Program-made: the position numbers and the translations under genes
NCBI GenBank assembly: GCA_030817875.1
Contig: JAUSZU010000001.1
Location: 1,550,001-1,614,000 of the forward strand
Length of the DNA: 64,000 bases
Direction: 5' to 3'
Source: Flavobacterium sp. W4I14
Lineage (GTDB): Bacteria; Bacteroidota; Bacteroidia; Sphingobacteriales; Sphingobacteriaceae
Part shown: piece by piece, positions 24,722-33,858 of the stretch
How positions within the stretch are numbered: the stretch's first letter is position 1
Layout: every line of letters starts with the position of its first letter
The notes under the pieces: model-generated
Seen by the model: the letters and a program-made list of their open reading frames with translations, nothing else
Told to the model about the DNA's origin: nothing
Databases searched by the model: none

Positions 24722-26890
24722 ATGATTAAAAAATTATTATTAAGATTATCAATTGCTTGTATAACTTTATGCGCGTTAATTGATGCCAAGGCTCAAAATA
24801 TCAATTGGGCAAAAGACGGCAACTCCTATTATCAGAATATTAGTGGCGAAATCGTTTCAGTAACACTTCCTAAAAACGAAAGAAAAACCGTTATATCAAG
24901 AGCGTTATTAACGCCATCCGGAAAAAATGATGCTATTACAGTAAGAAGTTTCCAGTTATCGGACGATGGTTCGAAAGCACTAATCTACACCAATAGTAAA
25001 AAAGTTTGGCGTTATGATACACGTGGAGATTATTGGCTGGCCGATTTAACTTCCAATAAAATCACTCAAATCGGAAAAGATAAGCCAGCTTCATCACTAA
25101 TGTTTGCTAAGTTATCGCCCGATGGCAGTAAGGTTGCTTATGTAAGCAAACATAACCTGTATGTAGAAAATATTGATGGTACTGGTACAAAAGCCTTAAC
25201 CACAGATGGTACAGACCGAATGATCAACGGTACTTTCGATTGGGTTTATGAAGAAGAATTTGATTGCCGCGATGGTTTTAGATGGAGTCCGGATGGCAAA
25301 TCTATTGCTTATTGGCAGCTTGATGCAACGAAGATCAAAAATTTCTTAATGATCAATAATACAGATTCCATTTATCCGTATACCATTCCAGTAGAATATC
25401 CAAAGGTTGGCGAAAATCCGTCGGCTTGTAAAGTTGGTGTGGTTGATATTGCAACGGCCAAAACGAACTGGTTAAATGTTCCCGGAGATAATATTCAGCA
25501 CTATATTCCACGTATGCAATGGGTTCCTAACAGTAATGACATTATTTTACAACAGCTTAACCGCGAGCAAAACGAAAGTATAGTATTCGTTTGTAATGCA
25601 GGTACAGGATCGGCAAAAGCAGTTTATACCGAAAAAGCTAAAGCCTGGATTGATGCACAGGATGAGTGGAAATGGTTAAATGATAATAAAGAGTTTACCA
25701 TTGTATCTGAAAAGGATGGTTGGAACCACCTATATAGAATCAGTTTGGATGGAAAAAAAGAAACATTGGTTACTAAAGGCAATTATGATGTGATTGATGT
25801 AAAATTGATCGATGTTAAAAATAACACGGTCTATTTTCTGGCATCACCAATAAATGCCACTCAGAAATATCTTTTTAAAACCAAATTAGATGGAAAAGGT
25901 AAATTAGAACAGGTTACACCTTCGGTTTTACCGGGAACACACAATTACGATATTTCTCCAAATGCTGCTTTTGCCCGCCATTCATATAACAGTTCGCTTG
26001 TTGAGCCAATTACAGAGTGGATGAACTTTACTACAGGGAATCCATTTACAATGGACGGGAGCATTACTACACAATTAGCTAAGCAAGCGGCAACTAAAAA
26101 CAAGGTTGAGTTTTTTAAAGTAACTACTGAAGATGGTATTGAAATGGACGGCTGGATGAAAAAACCTGATAATTTTAATCCGGATAAGAAATATCCGGTA
26201 GTATTTTATGTTTATGGCGAGCCCGCTTCAGCTACAGCATTAGATACTTATGGTGCAGGGAGAAACCGTTTATATGCCGGTGATATGGCCAAAGATGGTT
26301 ATATCTATATTTCAATGGATAATAGAGGTGCCCCCCTTCCAAAAGGGAGTACATGGCGCAAAAGCATTTATAAAAATATTGGGGTGATCAATGTACGCGA
26401 TCAGGCGATGGCCGCTAAAAAACTATTGGCTACTCATGCTTTTATGGATAAAGACCGTGTTGCCGTTTGGGGCTGGAGTGGTGGCGGTTCATCTACTTTA
26501 AACCTGATGTTCCAATACCCAGAAATTTATAAAACGGGTATTGCAATTGCAGCAGTTGGTAATCAATTAACCTACGATAATGTTTATCAGGAGCGTTATA
26601 TGGGTACTCCTTTCCCAAGTAAAGAGGCGTATGTTAAGGGTTCTCCGATTACTTATGCTAAAAACTTAAAAGGCAATTTATTGTATATCCACGGTACTGG
26701 CGACGATAATGTTCATTACCAGAATGCCGAAATGCTGATTAATGAGTTAATCAAAAACGGAAAGGTTTTTCAATTGATGAGTTATCCAAACCGTACCCAC
26801 AGTATCTCTGAGGGCGAAGGAACTGGCAAACATTTATCCTTAACTTACACTAAGTTTTTAAAAGAAAACTGCCCTCCGGGAGCAAGATAG
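24722..26890 (+). CDS. Dipeptidyl peptidase IV-type serine peptidase (S9 family), secreted
   Basis: A 722-residue peptidase that removes N-terminal dipeptides, often X-Pro. It has a signal peptide (MIKKLLLRLSIACITLCALIDAKAQ), a beta-propeller (about 40-450) with the S9B substrate-amino-anchoring motif FDWVYEEEF, and an alpha/beta-hydrolase domain. The nucleophile lies in GWSGGGSST (GWSYGG in classical DPP IV), the Asp in GTGDDNVHYQN and the His in NRTHSISEG. ATG 24722 is chosen over an upstream TTG at 24689, since the signal peptide starts there. In gut and soil Bacteroidota such enzymes take part in peptide utilisation. Confidence 0.93.
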   Translation: MIKKLLLRLSIACITLCALIDAKAQNINWAKDGNSYYQNISGEIVSVTLPKNERKTVISRALLTPSGKNDAITVRSFQLSDDGSKALIYTNSKKVWRYDTRGDYWLADLTSNKITQIGKDKPASSLMFAKLSPDGSKVAYVSKHNLYVENIDGTGTKALTTDGTDRMINGTFDWVYEEEFDCRDGFRWSPDGKSIAYWQLDATKIKNFLMINNTDSIYPYTIPVEYPKVGENPSACKVGVVDIATAKTNWLNVPGDNIQHYIPRMQWVPNSNDIILQQLNREQNESIVFVCNAGTGSAKAVYTEKAKAWIDAQDEWKWLNDNKEFTIVSEKDGWNHLYRISLDGKKETLVTKGNYDVIDVKLIDVKNNTVYFLASPINATQKYLFKTKLDGKGKLEQVTPSVLPGTHNYDISPNAAFARHSYNSSLVEPITEWMNFTTGNPFTMDGSITTQLAKQAATKNKVEFFKVTTEDGIEMDGWMKKPDNFNPDKKYPVVFYVYGEPASATALDTYGAGRNRLYAGDMAKDGYIYISMDNRGAPLPKGSTWRKSIYKNIGVINVRDQAMAAKKLLATHAFMDKDRVAVWGWSGGGSSTLNLMFQYPEIYKTGIAIAAVGNQLTYDNVYQERYMGTPFPSKEAYVKGSPITYAKNLKGNLLYIHGTGDDNVHYQNAEMLINELIKNGKVFQLMSYPNRTHSISEGEGTGKHLSLTYTKFLKENCPPGAR

Positions 26891-26898
26891 AAAAAATT

Positions 26899-26924
26899 AA
26901 AGCAGCTTTCGGGCTGCTTTTTTT
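26899..26924. terminator. Terminator between convergent genes (DPP IV and DUF3307)
   Basis: Arms AAAGCAGC (26899-26906) and GCTGCTTT (26913-26920) enclose TTTCGG; four more T residues follow on the plus strand. The A-rich left side serves as a T tract for the minus-strand gene, though that gene's stop lies within the right edge. Likely bidirectional. Confidence 0.8.
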
Positions 26925-27633
26925 ATGCAATAAACATTTGAATAAGCATAGCCGTTACAATGGCTATTCCAAAGCTTAACAAAGTTCCGATCAATACATA
27001 TTCAGTTAATTTAAGGTCGTGTGCTTCTTTTAAATCGCCAAACCGAAATATGGATTTGGCTGCGAGTAAAAAGCCAACAGCTTCGAAATGATTGGTTAAG
27101 ATAAACAAGAAGATCAGTACTCTTTCCAGTATGCCGATGTACTTACCTGCATTTTGTAGCGACTGCGGGCTGTCCGGCTGGTTATCAGGAAGCCATTTGG
27201 CAATAATTACCCGCATCACAATAGATGTAGGCATTGTTAAAAATAAAGCTCCTGCAATTAAAACCCAGGTTTTGGTTTCATTAAAAAAACTGATGTTTAA
27301 ACTTCCCTTATAAAAAAAATGCCACACTACTACTATCGAAGTGAAATGTAAAACCTGATCAGCAAAAAACAATATCCGTGCATTTTTTTTGTTCTGAAAA
27401 CTCAATTTTAAAGCGTCAATCACAAAATGAAGCGCCCCTATTGATAGTGCTACCTTCCAAACGCCAAAGTTTAAAAAAATAAGGAAGATCAAAATTATAT
27501 GGATGGCCACATGCAAATAGAGCTTTATTGATCTTAATTTTTTCCTTTCTTTATCTTTTACCCAGGCATTGGGTTGTAAAAAGAAATCTCCAATTAAATG
27601 GACAAGGATAAGCTTGATTAAATAGATATCCAT
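26923..27633 (-). CDS. DUF3307 family membrane protein
   Basis: A 236-residue multi-pass membrane protein. The N-terminus LVHLIGDFFLQPNAWVKDKE is typical of DUF3307. About six membrane segments follow. A His/Asp-rich opening (H..GDF..Q) is conserved in the family, but function is unknown. Its ATG shares a base with the SatD stop (TAATG), so the two proteins are translated together and probably work together. SatD-DUF3307 pairs are a recurring arrangement. Confidence 0.82.
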   Translation of the reverse strand: MDIYLIKLILVHLIGDFFLQPNAWVKDKERKKLRSIKLYLHVAIHIILIFLIFLNFGVWKVALSIGALHFVIDALKLSFQNKKNARILFFADQVLHFTSIVVVWHFFYKGSLNISFFNETKTWVLIAGALFLTMPTSIVMRVIIAKWLPDNQPDSPQSLQNAGKYIGILERVLIFLFILTNHFEAVGFLLAAKSIFRFGDLKEAHDLKLTEYVLIGTLLSFGIAIVTAMLIQMFIA

Positions 27634-28244
27634 TATTTTAAAATCATTTGGTTCAATTTTTTACGGTAAAGCCTGTCCATTTCCATAATTTCGGTATAAT
27701 GTGCACGCTTTAAGGCTTCGCTTACAGATGATTGCGTTCGGCCCGAAATAGCCGCCAGTTCGCTTTGTAACAGGTTATTGTTCTCTAAGGCAAGTTTTAC
27801 CATTTCGGCAGCTACAACTCCCCAGCTATCCATTGATATTAGCGAAAGCTTTATTAATACATTAATTTCCTCATCAAAATCAGCTGAATCAGTTTTAATG
27901 GCTAAATTAACCTTAGCCTGTTTTAAACTGTCAAATGCCGCTCCTGAATTTACAAAAGCATCTCCGCTGGATTCTGAAAGTTTTTTTCGTTTGTTTTTGA
28001 TATCTCCAATTCCAATGCCCATCCTTACATCTGCAGGTTTATTTACCCTGATAGATGCTTTTAAATAAGCAGCAGTCCTGATGGCATTTTCTGGCTCAAC
28101 TTCTACCTGAAAACTATCCCCCCGGTAAATCTCCCACTTATTATTCTGATCGGAAACTATTTTTAAAGCGGTTTTTAAGCTTAATAACCAACTATCTTTA
28201 ATCTTCCTTGAGCCTACAATATCACCTGTTATAATGCAAATCAT
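27633..28244 (-). CDS. SatD family protein with C-terminal helix-turn-helix
   Basis: A 203-residue protein whose first half (MICIITGDIVGSRKIKDSWL ... WEIYRGDSFQVEVEPENAIRTAAYLKASIR ... DVRMGIGIGDI) matches the SatD family, named for an acid-tolerance locus of streptococci; biochemistry is unknown. The C-terminus (NNLLQSELAAISGRTQSSVSEALKRAHYTEIMEMDRLYRKKL) is a clear helix-turn-helix, so it is probably a DNA-binding regulator. Three palindromes lie immediately upstream and are its natural candidate operators (inference). It is transcribed away from the ligase-associated repair genes. Confidence 0.82.
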   Translation of the reverse strand: MICIITGDIVGSRKIKDSWLLSLKTALKIVSDQNNKWEIYRGDSFQVEVEPENAIRTAAYLKASIRVNKPADVRMGIGIGDIKNKRKKLSESSGDAFVNSGAAFDSLKQAKVNLAIKTDSADFDEEINVLIKLSLISMDSWGVVAAEMVKLALENNNLLQSELAAISGRTQSSVSEALKRAHYTEIMEMDRLYRKKLNQMILK

Positions 28245-28282
28245 ATTACAATATCGAACTTATTATTCATATTTCAAAACTG

Positions 28283-28359
28283 ATATCGGCTAATAAGCCG
28301 ATATTCCTATTTATCGGGTAATTAGCCGATATTTTAAATTATCGGGCATTTAGCCGATA
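28283..28359. promoter_or_regulatory. Three 28-bp-spaced palindromes (candidate SatD operators)
   Basis: Site 1 (28283-28304) has perfect arms ATATCGGCT/AGCCGATAT around AATA. Site 2 (28312-28331) is TATCGGGT/AGCCGATA around AATT, with one mismatch. Site 3 (28340-28359) is TATCGGGC/AGCCGATA around ATTT, with two mismatches. The centres are 28 bp apart each time. They fill the intergenic region between divergent satD and the repair exonuclease gene, so a regulator bound here could control both directions. Confidence 0.75.
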
Positions 28360-28399
28360 TTGATCTAAAACTAATCAATAAATTTATTGTTTAGTAGCT

Positions 28400-29428
28400 A
28401 TGGCATTAATAGAATTTACCAAAAGAGGAATTTATTGTGAGCAGGGCGATTTTTATATAGACCCCTGGTGGCCTGTAGATTATGCAGTTACAACGCACGG
28501 ACATAGCGATCATGTGCGTTTTGGAAATAAATATTACCTCTGCCATACTTTAACCAAGCCCATTATCAAACGCAGGATCAGCGAAGATTTGAACGTAGAA
28601 ACATTGGAATATGGAGAAAGCATTATCCGCAATGGGGTGAATATTTCATTTTTTCCTGCCGGACATATTATCGGATCTGCCCAGGTGCGTTTAGCTTATA
28701 AAGGTGAAATTTGTGTAATCTCTGGTGATTATAAAATTGAAGATGATGGCATTACCACACCCTTCGAACCTATTAAGTGCCATTCTTTTGTTTCTGAGAG
28801 CACTTTTGGTTTACCTGTTTACAAGTGGCAAAAGCAAGAAGTTGTTTTTAACGGCATCAAGAGTTGGGTGAGCGATAATGTTATACAGCAAAAAACAAGC
28901 GTATTAATTGCCTACAGTTTAGGCAAAGCGCAACGTTTGATTAAAAATTTGGCTGGTGATATTCCTATTTACGTACATAACAGCATTGCTAATCTGAATG
29001 AAGTGATTATTGATGCAGGTGTAAAGCTTCCAAAAACCATCAGAATTACTCCTGAAACTACTAAGGATGAATTACAGAAAGGGATTGTAATTGTGCCACC
29101 TGCCATGAGGGATAGCCGCTGGATCAAAAATTTAGCTCAGCCCGTAACAGGTATTTGTTCTGGTTGGATGCAGGTGCGGGCACACCGCCGTTGGCAAAGT
29201 GCTGATGCCGGCTTTGCGCTGAGTGATCATGCTGATTGGCCCGGCTTAATGGAAGCTATTACTGCAACCGGAGCGGAAAAAGTATATGTTACGCATGGTT
29301 TTACGGCTGCCTTTAGTCGGTTTTTAAATGATGCAGGCATAGAAGCTGCTGAAGTTTTAACCAAATTTGGGCAAGAAGATGATGAAGAAAATAAAGTAGA
29401 TCTGGTTGATCAAAACGAAAATAAATAA
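28400..29428 (+). CDS. Ligase-associated DNA exonuclease (metallo-beta-lactamase fold)
   Basis: A 342-residue nuclease of the MBL/beta-CASP type found beside bacterial ATP-dependent ligases. The metal site is visible as THGHSDHVRFG (HxHxDH), with PAGHIIGSAQVRL, VISGDYK and SDHADWPGL further on, and VTHG near the end. It starts at ATG 28400 and is followed 2 bases later by the ligase. Known partners form a repair module with the ligase, an Lhr-type helicase and PdeM; all four occur here. The product probably processes DNA ends. Confidence 0.93.
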   Translation: MALIEFTKRGIYCEQGDFYIDPWWPVDYAVTTHGHSDHVRFGNKYYLCHTLTKPIIKRRISEDLNVETLEYGESIIRNGVNISFFPAGHIIGSAQVRLAYKGEICVISGDYKIEDDGITTPFEPIKCHSFVSESTFGLPVYKWQKQEVVFNGIKSWVSDNVIQQKTSVLIAYSLGKAQRLIKNLAGDIPIYVHNSIANLNEVIIDAGVKLPKTIRITPETTKDELQKGIVIVPPAMRDSRWIKNLAQPVTGICSGWMQVRAHRRWQSADAGFALSDHADWPGLMEAITATGAEKVYVTHGFTAAFSRFLNDAGIEAAEVLTKFGQEDDEENKVDLVDQNENK

Positions 29429-29430
29429 CG

Positions 29431-31020
29431 ATGAAACGTTTTGCCCAATTGATCCAACAGCTCGAACTGAGCAATAAAACCAACGATAAAATCGCGGCAT
29501 TGGTTAATTATTTTAACCATGCTGATGATAAAGACAAGGTGTGGGTTATTGCGTTGTTTACAGGTAAAAAACCTAAAAGACCAATTAAATCAGCTCTGCT
29601 TAAATACTGGGCCATAAACATTACCGAAACACCAGAATGGTTATTTGCTGAAAGTTATGCCAATGTTGGCGATTTAAGCGAAACCATCGCCCTATTATTG
29701 CCGCCTGCTGAAAACACCTCAGATTTTCAATTGCATAAATGGGTTGAAGATTTGCATGATCTGGAAGGTAAAGATGATGAAACTAAAAAAGAATTTATTC
29801 TGAGTGCATGGAACAAACTCGAAACACAGGAACGTTTTATTTTTAACAAATTGATTTCTGGAAATTTCAGGATTGGTGTTTCCAATAAAATGCTGGTAAA
29901 TGCGCTGGCTAAACAAAGCAGTTTAGATAGTGCCCAGATTATGCATAGCATTATGGGGAAATGGAATCCTTATGAAATTACTTTTCACGAACTGATAAAT
30001 GGTATCCATGTGAATACCGATAATTCCTGGCCTTACCCCTTTTGCCTCGCCTATGCCTTAGAGCAGGAACCAGAGAAATTAGGTGATATTTCTGAATGGC
30101 AGGCCGAATGGAAATGGGACGGCATCCGCGGGCAGATTGTAAAACGGAATGGAGAACTCTTTATCTGGAGCCGTGGCGAAGAACTGGTTACAGAACAATT
30201 CCCCGAATTGCATTTTATGATTGATGTTTTGCCTGATGGTGTAGTTTTAGATGGCGAAATACTGGCTGTGCAAGATAAACAGGTTTTATCATTCAGTACG
30301 CTGCAACAACGTTTAAACCGCAAAACGATTAGTAAAAAACAATTGGAAGATGCACCCATTGGCTTTTTTGTTTATGATATTTTAGAATATGAAGCCAAGG
30401 ATTTTAGAGAAGAACCTTTAAGTATAAGACGAAAAATACTCGAGGGGTTGATTGGTGGCTTAGCTGAAAGTCCGGTGATGATATCTCCGGTAATCAATTG
30501 CCATTCGTGGGAAGAATTAGCCAAATTAAGACAAACATCCCGATCGATTAACAGCGAGGGAATTATGTTGAAGAAGTTGACCTCTCATTATCATAGTGGA
30601 CGAAAAAGAGGCGATTGGTGGAAATGGAAAATCAATCCGTATACGGTTGATGCGGTAATGATTTATGCGCAAAAAGGAAGTGGCAGAAGGGCTAATTTCT
30701 TTACCGATTATACCTTTGCTGTTCGTGATGGAGAAAATTTAGTTACGATTGCAAAAGCGTATTCGGGTTTAACAGATAAAGAAATTAAAGAAGTGAATGC
30801 CTTTGTAACCCGTAATGCAATTGAGAAATTTGGCCCGGTACGTACCGTAAAACCCGAACTAGTTTTCGAAATTGCATTTGAGGGAATTGCTGAAAGTAAA
30901 CGACATAAGGCAGGTTTAGCGTTGCGTTTTCCACGTATATTACGGTGGCGAAAAGATAAAAAAGCTGACGAAATTAATACTTTGGAAGATTTGAGGCAGT
31001 TATTGCAATCGACTTTGTAA
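29431..31020 (+). CDS. ATP-dependent DNA ligase, bacterial repair type
   Basis: A 529-residue ligase. The adenylation site K-W-D-G lies in AEWKWDGIRGQIV. An N-terminal helical domain precedes it (about 1-200). Further nucleotidyltransferase motifs include SRGEE, LDGEILAV, GFFVYDILE, EGIMLKK and WWKWKINPYTVDAVMIYAQ. The C-terminal OB domain holds FEGIAESKRHKAGLALRFPRI. This is the ligase of the so-called cisplatin-damage-response module rather than the NAD+ replicative ligase. It follows the exonuclease with a 2-base gap; the helicase comes after a repeat-bearing 288-base gap. Confidence 0.95.
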   Translation: MKRFAQLIQQLELSNKTNDKIAALVNYFNHADDKDKVWVIALFTGKKPKRPIKSALLKYWAINITETPEWLFAESYANVGDLSETIALLLPPAENTSDFQLHKWVEDLHDLEGKDDETKKEFILSAWNKLETQERFIFNKLISGNFRIGVSNKMLVNALAKQSSLDSAQIMHSIMGKWNPYEITFHELINGIHVNTDNSWPYPFCLAYALEQEPEKLGDISEWQAEWKWDGIRGQIVKRNGELFIWSRGEELVTEQFPELHFMIDVLPDGVVLDGEILAVQDKQVLSFSTLQQRLNRKTISKKQLEDAPIGFFVYDILEYEAKDFREEPLSIRRKILEGLIGGLAESPVMISPVINCHSWEELAKLRQTSRSINSEGIMLKKLTSHYHSGRKRGDWWKWKINPYTVDAVMIYAQKGSGRRANFFTDYTFAVRDGENLVTIAKAYSGLTDKEIKEVNAFVTRNAIEKFGPVRTVKPELVFEIAFEGIAESKRHKAGLALRFPRILRWRKDKKADEINTLEDLRQLLQSTL

Positions 31021-31030
31021 TGAGATTCCA

Positions 31031-31098
31031 TGGTCTGTGTCCCCACAGACCATTGGCGATCATAATTCGAAAATTTCGGTCTGTGAGGACACAGACCG
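31031..31098. repeat. Two GGTCTGTG hairpins between ligase and helicase genes
   Basis: The first hairpin is TGGTCTGTG/CACAGACCA (31031-31052) with a TCCC loop. The second is CGGTCTGTG/CACAGACCG (31077-31098) with an AGGA loop. A third copy is at 59179-59197. The rest of 31099-31308 holds a looser pair, AGCTGCTGTC and GACAGCAGCG (about 31106-31163), before a T-rich tract, and a 52-codon open frame that I do not support. Confidence 0.75.
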
Positions 31099-31308
31099 AG
31101 GAAATAGCTGCTGTCAGTTTAGCTTAATGGGTTTACCGCACGATTTTAAACCCGACAGCAGCGATACCCTTTTTTGTTATGGATAAATTAACATTTAACG
31201 GTAATTACAAAAAAGGTAAAGCGAATGGCGGGACTGCCGTAACCGAAGCATTACTGTTATTGCTTTTCAAAATAATTAGAAAACCATCAAAAGCAGCGAT
31301 ATTTAAGT

Positions 31309-33786
31309 ATGGACCAAACCAAAACCAAAGGTTATAAAAAGATAAAAGCCTGGCTAAAGACCAATAAACGCAAGCCTTTTCAGTTCCAGGAAGATGCCTG
31401 GCAGTATTATCTGGATGGTTACAGCGGTTTGGTAAATGCGCCTACAGGTTTTGGAAAAACATTTTCTTTATTTTTGGCCGTAGTAATTGAGGCCTTAAAT
31501 GCAACTGAAACCAATAATAAAAAAGCGAAAGACCGTTTACAGTTAATCTGGATTACCCCACTTCGCTCCCTGGCCAAGGATATTGCAAGAGCCATGCGCG
31601 AAACCTTATTGGAGCTGGAATTGGATTGGCATGTAGGTGTTCGTAACGGTGATACTTCTCAGACAGAGAAATTGCAGCAGAAAAAATCGATGCCCGAAAT
31701 TTTGTTGATTACGCCAGAAAGCCTGCACTTGTTACTGGCACAAAAAGGCACTTCAACTTTGTTCAAAAATCTTAAATGTATTGTTGCTGATGAATGGCAT
31801 GAGCTTTTGGGTAGCAAGCGGGGCGTGCTGGTGGAGTTGGCCGTATCGCGGATTAAGGGTTTACAAAAGTTAGAGAAAAACCAGTTTTTAAGAATTTGGG
31901 GGATTTCTGCCACTATTGGTAATATTGAAGAGGCGTTAGATGTACTCGAGCCCAATATGGAGGCTAAACGGATTATTGTTAAAGCCGATTTAGAAAAGAA
32001 AATCCTGATCAAATCAATTTTACCCGATGATATCGAAACATTGCCTTGGGCCGGGCACTTGGGTTTAAAGTTAGCCTACAAGCTTTTACCGATTATTGAG
32101 AAAAGTAAAACCACTTTAATTTTTATCAACACCCGCGGACAATCGGAAATGTGGTATCAGCATTTGTTAAATATCGAACCCGAACTGGCGGGGCGGATTG
32201 CCATACACCATGGGTCGATAGATTTTGAACTTCGTAACTGGATTGAAGACGCCTTGCATACCGGACAGCTTAAAGCTGTTATTGCCACCTCATCGTTAGA
32301 TTTGGGCGTAGATTTTAAACCTGTTGATACCGTTGTTCAAGTGGGCTCGCCAAAGGGCGTTGCCAGGTTTTTGCAAAGGGCGGGCCGATCGGGCCACTCC
32401 CCTCACGAAACGTCTAAAATATATTTTTTACCTACACACGCATTAGAACTGGTAGAAGCAGCAGCGATTAAAGAAGCAGCCAAAACAAACAACATAGAGA
32501 GTCGTGAGCCTTTCATTATGGTATTTGATACCTTGGTTCAATATTTGGTTACACTAGCCATAGGCGACGGATTTGATGATAAAATCATTTACGAAGAGAT
32601 TAAGAATACCCATGCTTTTAAGCTTATCCTCCCTGAAGAATGGACCTGGGTAATGCAATTTATTACTTCAGGTGGAAATAGTTTAAGTGCCTACACCGAG
32701 TTTAAGAAAGTAGTTAAGGACGAAGATGGGCTATGGAAAGTAAAGAGCAGACAATTGGCTATGCGACACCGATTACATATTGGAACAATTGTAAGTGATG
32801 CAATGTTAAAAGTTAAATTCCTCTCTGGTGGTTACATCGGCATGGTTGAAGAATATTTTGTTACCCGTTTAAAAGCTGGCGATAATTTCCGTTTGGCTGG
32901 CAGGGTTTTAGAATTTATCCAGGTAAAAGATATGACTGTTGTGGTGAGGGTAAGTAAACAAAAAAATGCGATATCTCCGAGCTGGAATGGTGGCCGCTTA
33001 CCCCTTTCTTCCAATTTGGGGTCAGTTTTGCGGAAGAAATACAATGAAGCATTGGATAAAACACATCAGGATGAAGAATTAGATGTCGTATATCCGCTGT
33101 TTCTATTACAGGAAAAACGTTCTCATGTACCCAAAAATGATGAGCTACTGATCGAACTCATCAATAACAAAGAAGGTTTTCATCTCTTTGCGTATCCATT
33201 TGAAGGTCGTTTAGTACATGAGGTTTTGGCGGCCCTGGTCGCCTATCGTTTAAGTAAATTGTTGCCGATCAGTTTTTCCATTGCCATGAACGATTATGGC
33301 TTTGAACTTTTGAGTGAAACAGAAATTCCTATGGACGAATCGATTGCCTATGAGGTTTTTTCGCCTGTAAATTTGACCGAAGATATTACGTTGAGTATCA
33401 ATTCAACCGAAATGGCAAGACGGAAATTTAGGGATATTGCCTGCATTTCTGGACTCGTTTTTCAGGGTTACCCTGGTAAATATGTGGCCAATAAGCACCT
33501 CCAGTCATCTGCCGGTTTGTTTTTTAATGTTTTTAGCGATTATGATAAACATAATTTACTTTTGCGACAGGCATACGATGAAGTTTTTTACCAACAACTG
33601 GAAGAACCAAGATTGGCGGCAGCATTGGATCGAATTCAGCATGGAGCAATTGTAATTACCAATCCTAAAAGTTTTACACCGCTGTCCTTCCCGATTAAGG
33701 TAGATAGCCTTCGTGAAAATATGAGCTCGGAAGAATTGGAGCAACGGATTATACGTATGAAAGCGGAAGCAGAGAAAATTAAATAA
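31309..33786 (+). CDS. Ligase-associated DEXH-box helicase (Lhr-type)
   Basis: An 825-residue superfamily 2 helicase. Motif I is APTGFGKTFS, the Q-motif-like region FQFQEDAWQYYLDG, motif II DEWH (VADEWHELLG; the family name is DEXH), motif III SATIGN, and motif VI QRAGRSGHSP. A long C-terminal domain (about 430-825) with winged-helix and Lhr-specific parts follows (SGGYIGMVEEYFV, LVHEVLAALVAYRL). Lhr family helicases translocate 3'-5' and unwind RNA:DNA hybrids; this branch travels with repair ligases. The repeat DNA upstream may carry its own promoter. Confidence 0.93.
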   Translation: MDQTKTKGYKKIKAWLKTNKRKPFQFQEDAWQYYLDGYSGLVNAPTGFGKTFSLFLAVVIEALNATETNNKKAKDRLQLIWITPLRSLAKDIARAMRETLLELELDWHVGVRNGDTSQTEKLQQKKSMPEILLITPESLHLLLAQKGTSTLFKNLKCIVADEWHELLGSKRGVLVELAVSRIKGLQKLEKNQFLRIWGISATIGNIEEALDVLEPNMEAKRIIVKADLEKKILIKSILPDDIETLPWAGHLGLKLAYKLLPIIEKSKTTLIFINTRGQSEMWYQHLLNIEPELAGRIAIHHGSIDFELRNWIEDALHTGQLKAVIATSSLDLGVDFKPVDTVVQVGSPKGVARFLQRAGRSGHSPHETSKIYFLPTHALELVEAAAIKEAAKTNNIESREPFIMVFDTLVQYLVTLAIGDGFDDKIIYEEIKNTHAFKLILPEEWTWVMQFITSGGNSLSAYTEFKKVVKDEDGLWKVKSRQLAMRHRLHIGTIVSDAMLKVKFLSGGYIGMVEEYFVTRLKAGDNFRLAGRVLEFIQVKDMTVVVRVSKQKNAISPSWNGGRLPLSSNLGSVLRKKYNEALDKTHQDEELDVVYPLFLLQEKRSHVPKNDELLIELINNKEGFHLFAYPFEGRLVHEVLAALVAYRLSKLLPISFSIAMNDYGFELLSETEIPMDESIAYEVFSPVNLTEDITLSINSTEMARRKFRDIACISGLVFQGYPGKYVANKHLQSSAGLFFNVFSDYDKHNLLLRQAYDEVFYQQLEEPRLAAALDRIQHGAIVITNPKSFTPLSFPIKVDSLRENMSSEELEQRIIRMKAEAEKIK

Positions 33787-33797
33787 ATGTATCTTGT

Positions 33798-33850
33798 TGG
33801 ATCTGTCGGAATTTAAAAGATGCTTTGACAGGTTCAGGATGACAATAAAG
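33798..33850. repeat. Short inverted repeat before pdeM
   Basis: ATCTGTCGGAAT and the later CTTTGACAGGTTCAGGATGACAAT belong to the same GTCATCCTGA...TGTC family, here with the arm in reverse orientation. It lies in the 72-base gap between helicase and PdeM. Confidence 0.45.
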
Positions 33851-33858
33851 CGAAATAA

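Noticed and set aside
28283..28359. Regularly spaced repeats resembling a CRISPR start
   Set aside because: The units are palindromes only 20-22 bp long with 7-8 bp gaps and no spacers or cas genes, so an operator array fits better.
31179..31337. 52-codon open frame before the helicase gene (MDKLTFNGNYKKG...)
   Set aside because: It overlaps the helicase start in another frame, lies in repeat-bearing DNA and shows no family likeness.
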